Source of the DNA: Nitrospira_G sp035457545
GTDB lineage: Bacteria > Nitrospirota > Nitrospiria > Nitrospirales > Nitrospiraceae
Assembly (NCBI GenBank): GCA_035457545.1
Contig: DATIBM010000380.1
Coordinates: 1-5,248, forward strand
Direction of reading: 5' to 3'
DNA: 5,248 nt
How positions within the stretch are numbered: position 1 is the first letter of the stretch; every line of letters begins with the position of its first letter. The notes beneath the pieces were generated by a model. That model ran no database searches. It saw nothing but the letters and a program-made list of their open reading frames with translations, and had not been told where the DNA came from. A program made the position numbers and the translations under genes. Below are positions 5,164 through 5,248 of this stretch, piece after piece.

Positions 5164-5248
5164 ATGGATTCGACGGATCAGGCGTTGGAGAAGCCGGATT
5201 CGTATGGCGTGATGTTGTATTGCAGTTCGAGATCGAATTCATCGATCA
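5164..5248 (+). CDS. Start of an unidentified plus-strand gene, cut by the window edge
   Basis: An ATG 5 nt after a perfect GGAGGTGA opens a frame of 28 codons that runs off the window: MDSTDQALEKPDSYGVMLY, then CSSRSNSSI. No family is recognised. It would be divergent from the glycosyltransferase with only 29 nt between starts, so promoters would have to sit within neighbouring coding sequence, which counts against it. It is mutually exclusive with the minus-strand frame ending at 5178. Confidence 0.4.
   Translation, partial: MDSTDQALEKPDSYGVMLYCSSRSNSSI
5178..5248 (-). CDS. Possible C-terminal end of an upstream minus-strand gene
   Basis: On the minus strand a frame enters from the window edge and ends in TGA, giving 22 residues: IDEFDLELQYNITPYESGFS followed by NA. 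It lies 43 nt before the glycosyltransferase start and in the same direction, which would extend the operon, and most codons end in C or G like the neighbours. A 22-codon open stretch is not significant by itself. The FDLEL segment faintly recalls F-x-L-D motifs in some RiPP leaders, but no family can be assigned. It excludes the plus-strand frame at 5164. Confidence 0.35.
   Translation of the reverse strand, partial: IDEFDLELQYNITPYESGFSNA

Overview
The window is GC-rich bacterial DNA with compact, almost gap-free genes that nearly all read on the minus strand. It looks like one biosynthetic operon for ribosomally made, post-translationally modified peptides (RiPPs) of the lasso-peptide type. 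No gene gives a taxonomic marker. Base composition and cluster style would fit Nitrospirota or a Gram-negative proteobacterium, but that is only an impression.

In transcription order (right to left) the layout is: a GT-B glycosyltransferase (4043-5134); a small PqqD-like RiPP recognition protein, the lasso 'B1' element (3679-3954); an asparagine-synthetase-like macrolactam synthetase, the lasso 'C' protein, with its N-terminal Cys replaced by Ser (1650-3647); two small tandem precursor genes (1568-1732 and 1336-1515); a methyltransferase of the protein-arginine-methyltransferase (PRMT) fold with a C-terminal extension (148-1305); and the first 50 codons of a gene resembling the HPr-kinase-like kinases of lasso clusters (1-151). 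Spacings are 88 nt, 31 nt, an 83-nt overlap, 52 nt, 30 nt and a 4-nt overlap, so one transcript is likely.

The two precursors encode peptides of 59 and 54 residues. They share a lasso-type leader (Y-x-P-P-x-L-x-E-Y-G-x-I-A-K-L-T) and 20-residue tails of the form (T/S)-G-x-G-S-x-x-D-x-G ... M-M-M-C-L. The conserved Asp is correctly placed for a macrolactam ring. The inferred pathway is: leader captured by the PqqD-like protein, Asp activated with ATP and ring closed by the AsnB-like enzyme, then possible decoration by the methyltransferase, kinase and glycosyltransferase. The transglutaminase-like leader peptidase (B2) and an exporter are not in the window and should be sought just outside it.

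The right edge (5135-5248) is ambiguous. A plus-strand reading frame starts behind a perfect Shine-Dalgarno sequence, and a competing minus-strand frame ends 43 nt upstream of the glycosyltransferase. No RNA genes, CRISPR arrays, insertion sequences or convincing terminators were seen.
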